Assembly (NCBI RefSeq): GCF_029760955.1
Contig: NZ_CP121682.1
Span: 5,022,001-5,086,000 of the forward strand
Length of the DNA: 64,000 nt
Source: Streptomyces cathayae
GTDB taxonomy: Bacteria; Actinomycetota; Actinomycetes; Streptomycetales; Streptomycetaceae
Direction: 5' to 3'
Positions 61,354 to 64,000 of this stretch are shown here, piece by piece. Positions within the stretch are counted from its first letter, which is position 1; each line of letters starts with the position of its first letter. The notes beneath the pieces are model-generated. The model saw only the letters and a list, made by a program, of their open reading frames with translations. It was not told where the DNA came from and made no database searches. A program made the position numbers and the translations under genes.

Positions 61354-63443
61354 GCCGTCTCCTTCTGCACGGGTGACTCCACAGGTGACTCCGCGGGTGT
61401 CTTTGCGGACGGCTCCACAGCTGTCTCCGCGGGCGCGATGACCGCCAGTACCTGGTCCATCGCGACCGTCGTGCCCGGGGACACGTCCAGCTCGGTGACC
61501 GTGCCGGCGTGCGGGGCGGAGATGACGTGCTCCATCTTCATCGCCTCCACCACCAGCAGGCTCTGGCCCGCGCTCACCTCGTCGCCGACGGCGACCTTCA
61601 CCACTGTCACCGTGCCGGGCATCGGCGCGGTCAGCGAGTCGGCGCCCGCCTGGCCCGCCCGGGTGAGGGACGCGGCCACCGGGTCGTGGTCGCGCACGTG
61701 CCAGGCGTCGCCGTCCCGGCCGAGCCAGGTGCCGTCCGGCAGGGCGGCGAAGGTGTGGGCGACGCCGTCGAGCGCGAAGGTGAACCGGTGCCCGTCCACC
61801 GGGCCCGCGGACCCCCGCAGCGGGATGTCCGCCCCGGGAAGCAGCAGTTCCGTGCCCCCGTCCGGGGTGCTGCGCACGCGCACGGTCACCGGGTCGTGGC
61901 CCGACACGTGCAGGTGGTGCGCCGTCCACGCCCGCTCACCGCCCATGCGCCAGCCGTCGGCGGCGGCGAACGGATCGGCCCAGCCGGAGCCGTCGGCGGG
62001 CGCGAGGGAGGCCTGGCGCAGCAGCGCCGCCGCCGCGTACGTCTCCGCGGGCACCCCGTCCGGTACGAGACCGTCCACCTCACGCTCGACCAGTCCCGTG
62101 TCCAGCTCGCCCGACACCACCGCCGGGTGCGCGAGCAGCCGCCGCAGGAACCCGGCGTTGGTCTGCACGCCCAGCGTCACCGTCTGAGCCAGCGCCGCCC
62201 GGAGCCTGCGCAGCGCGGTCGCGCGGTCGGGGCCGTGGGCGATCACCTTGGACAGCATCGGGTCGTAGAGGCTGCCGACCTCCGTGCCCTCGGTGAGGCC
62301 GGAGTCCGTGCGGACGCCCCCGCCCTGCGGTTCGCGCAGGTCCAGCACCGTGCCGCCGGAGGGGAGGAAGCCGCGCGCGCCCTCTTTCACAGATACGGTC
62401 TCCGCGCAGATGCGGGCCTCCACCGCGTGCCCGGTGAGCCGCACGTCCTCCTGCCCGAAGCCGAGCCGCTCGCCCGCCGCCACCCGCAGCTGCCACTCCA
62501 CCAGGTCCAGTCCCGTGATCAACTCGGTGACCGGGTGCTCCACCTGGAGGCGGGTGTTCATCTCCATGAAGTAGTACGAGGCCGGGTCGTTGCCCGGGAC
62601 GATGAACTCCACCGTGCCCGCGCCCCGGTAGCCGCAGGAGCGGGCCGCCTGCACGGCCGCCTCGCCCATCGCGGCCCGGGTCGCCTCGTCGAGGAGCACA
62701 CTGGGCGCCTCCTCGATGATCTTCTGGTGGCGCCGCTGGAGGGAGCACTCGCGCTCGCCCAGATGGACGACGCCCCCGTGGCCGTCGGCCAGGACCTGGA
62801 TCTCGATGTGCCGGGGGCGGTCGATCCACCGCTCGACCAGCAGCGTGTCGTCGCCGAAGGAGGCGCGGGCCTCGCGCCGCGCGGCGGCGATCTCGTCGGC
62901 CAGCACCGAGGCGTCCCGCACCAGCCGCATGCCCTTGCCGCCACCGCCCGCCGACGGCTTCAGCAGCACCGGCATGCCGATCCCGCGGGCGGCCTCGGCG
63001 AGCTGCTCGTCGGTGAGGCCGCTGCCGCTCGAACCCGGGACCACCGGGACCCCGGCCGCCCGTACCGTCTCCTTCGCGCGGATCTTGTCGCCCATCAGGG
63101 CGATCGCGTCGGCGCCCGGCCCGACGAAGACCAGCCCCGCCTCCGCGCACGCCCGCGCGAACCCCGCGTTCTCGGCGAGGAACCCGTACCCGGGGTGGAC
63201 GGCCCGGGCGCCGGTGCGGGCGGCGGCCGCCAGCAGCCGCTCCACCGACAGGTAGCTCTCCGCGGCGGCCGCCGGTCCGATCCGTACCGCCGTGTCGGCC
63301 TCCCGGACGTGCCGGGCGTCGGCGTCCGCGTCGGAGTACACGGCCACCGAGCGCACGCCCATCGACCGCAGGGTGCGGATGACCCGGACGGCGATCTCGC
63401 CCCGGTTGGCCACCAGCACCGTCTCGAACATCTGATCAGTCAT
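61350..63443 (-). CDS. Biotin-dependent acyl-CoA carboxylase alpha subunit (biotin carboxylase-BCCP)
   Basis: The 697-residue protein has an N-terminal biotin carboxylase (ETVLVANRGEIAVRVIRT, KPSAGGGGKGMRLV ATP loop, ERECSLQRRHQKIIEEAPS, EMNTRLQVEHPVTE). A linker/BT domain follows, and then a C-terminal biotinyl domain with VVEAMKMEHV, where the second Lys is biotinylated. In this operon it is most likely the methylcrotonyl-CoA carboxylase alpha chain. ATG 63443 is chosen; GTG 63461 overlaps the beta-subunit stop and is possible. Confidence 0.95.
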   Translation of the reverse strand: MTDQMFETVLVANRGEIAVRVIRTLRSMGVRSVAVYSDADADARHVREADTAVRIGPAAAAESYLSVERLLAAAARTGARAVHPGYGFLAENAGFARACAEAGLVFVGPGADAIALMGDKIRAKETVRAAGVPVVPGSSGSGLTDEQLAEAARGIGMPVLLKPSAGGGGKGMRLVRDASVLADEIAAARREARASFGDDTLLVERWIDRPRHIEIQVLADGHGGVVHLGERECSLQRRHQKIIEEAPSVLLDEATRAAMGEAAVQAARSCGYRGAGTVEFIVPGNDPASYYFMEMNTRLQVEHPVTELITGLDLVEWQLRVAAGERLGFGQEDVRLTGHAVEARICAETVSVKEGARGFLPSGGTVLDLREPQGGGVRTDSGLTEGTEVGSLYDPMLSKVIAHGPDRATALRRLRAALAQTVTLGVQTNAGFLRRLLAHPAVVSGELDTGLVEREVDGLVPDGVPAETYAAAALLRQASLAPADGSGWADPFAAADGWRMGGERAWTAHHLHVSGHDPVTVRVRSTPDGGTELLLPGADIPLRGSAGPVDGHRFTFALDGVAHTFAALPDGTWLGRDGDAWHVRDHDPVAASLTRAGQAGADSLTAPMPGTVTVVKVAVGDEVSAGQSLLVVEAMKMEHVISAPHAGTVTELDVSPGTTVAMDQVLAVIAPAETAVEPSAKTPAESPVESPVQKETA

Positions 63444-63457
63444 CGTCAGGGGTCCCC

Positions 63458-64000
63458 TCACATCCGGAAGACGCCGAACTGGGGCTCACCCAGGGGCGCG
63501 TTGGCGCACGCGGTCAGGGCCAGGCCCAGGACCTGCCGGGTGTCCATCGGGTCGATCACGCCGTCGTCCCAGAGACGGGCCGTCGCGTAGTAGGCGTTCC
63601 CCTGGTGCTCGTACTGCGCGCGGATCGGGGCCTTGAAGGCGTCCTCGTCCTCGGCCGGCCACTGCTCCCCGCGCCCCTCCAGCTGGTCCCGCTTGACGGT
63701 GGCGAGGACGGAGGCGGCCTGCTCACCGCCCATCACCGAGATCTTCGCGCCCGGCCACATCCACAGGAAGCGGGGCGAGTACGCCCGCCCGCACATCGAG
63801 TAGTTGCCCGCCCCGTACGACCCGCCGACCACCACCGTCAGCTTCGGCACGCGGGTGCAGGCCACCGCCGTCACCATCTTGGCGCCGTGCTTGGCGATGC
63901 CGCCCGCCTCGTAGTCCTTGCCGACCATGAAGCCGGAGATGTTCTGCAGGAAGACCAGCGGGATGCCGCGCTGGTCGCACAGCTCGATGAAGTGGGCGCC
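63458..64000 (-). CDS. Acyl-CoA carboxylase beta subunit (carboxyltransferase), partial
   Basis: The C-terminal part is present; the gene continues beyond the window. The readable segment has [27 protein letters not shown] sequence, [25 protein letters not shown], the [13 protein letters not shown] oxyanion region and a C-terminal [13 protein letters not shown]. This matches the methylcrotonyl-CoA/propionyl-CoA carboxyltransferase family, and the hmgL/acdH context favours methylcrotonyl-CoA. It is the upstream gene of the leucine catabolic operon. Confidence 0.93.
   Translation of the reverse strand, partial: GAHFIELCDQRGIPLVFLQNISGFMVGKDYEAGGIAKHGAKMVTAVACTRVPKLTVVVGGSYGAGNYSMCGRAYSPRFLWMWPGAKISVMGGEQAASVLATVKRDQLEGRGEQWPAEDEDAFKAPIRAQYEHQGNAYYATARLWDDGVIDPMDTRQVLGLALTACANAPLGEPQFGVFRM

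Noticed and set aside
59212..62187. 991-aa plus-strand reading frame
   Set aside because: It is antisense to acdH, hmgL and the carboxylase alpha gene, all of which have clear motifs.

Overview
The window looks like chromosomal DNA from a Streptomyces. The base composition is very G+C-rich with strong third-position bias. It carries a bldA-type TTA codon in adpA, a desferrioxamine (des) operon with DmdR-type iron boxes, a CebR-type operator, an AA10 chitin-active oxidase and long GC-rich hairpins. From memory, the gene order matches, in reverse, the S. coelicolor stretch from the SCO2833-like chitin-binding protein down to the SCO2776-like acyl-CoA carboxylase (cdgA SCO2817, ornA SCO2793, adpA SCO2792, glmS2 SCO2789, desA-D SCO2782-2785, desE SCO2780).

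Region by region. 1-900: secreted lytic polysaccharide monooxygenase and a tRNA-Lys. 1-11.4 kb: an uptake/catabolic cluster with an IclR regulator, an Ehu-like polar amino-acid ABC transporter, a DUF3830 protein, an amidase, a 2-hydroxyacid dehydrogenase, two tandem maleate-isomerase-like proteins and a flavin monooxygenase. 11.4-16.3 kb: CdgA (PAS-GGDEF-EAL), an exported M6-like metalloprotease, a second identical tRNA-Lys, a prim-pol-like protein and a small hypothetical. 16.4-24.5 kb: an accessory patch with a frameshifted serine hydrolase, an IS256-like transposase remnant, an HD protein next to a hypothetical with an ADP-ribosyltransferase-like motif, a GT2 glycosyltransferase, an NAD-dependent epimerase, an HTH/TPR regulator and a truncated DUF5753 gene. 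24.5-28.9 kb: a three-gene operon of a Cas4/AddB-like Fe-S nuclease, a protein of unknown function and a UPF1-like SF1 helicase. 28.7-36.8 kb: PAP2 phosphatase, histidine phosphatase, Nsd-like TPR regulator, small conserved proteins and a two-component system. 36.9-43.3 kb: cellobiose-type uptake (cebEFG-like), GH1 beta-glucosidase and LacI/CebR regulator with operators. 43.3-49.4 kb: CopB-type copper ATPase, tRNA-His, oligoribonuclease, AdpA with a long upstream region, and a universal stress protein. 49.4-52.5 kb: glmS and two conserved proteins. 52.6-59.2 kb: desferrioxamine synthesis and uptake. 59.2-64 kb: leucine/isovalerate catabolic operon, cut by the window end.

How the genes fit together: the core backbone combines development and signalling (AdpA, CdgA, Orn for c-di-GMP/oligonucleotide turnover), polysaccharide use (chitin oxidase, cellobiose uptake), iron scavenging and branched-chain amino-acid breakdown. 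The most interesting poorly described material is the nuclease/helicase operon at 24.5-28.9 kb and the HD/ART-like/GT2/epimerase cassette at 18.3-22.3 kb. Three unusually long perfect inverted repeats are also notable, two of them flanking the IclR gene and one inside the metalloprotease signal-peptide region. Function assignments come from reading motifs; no database search was run.
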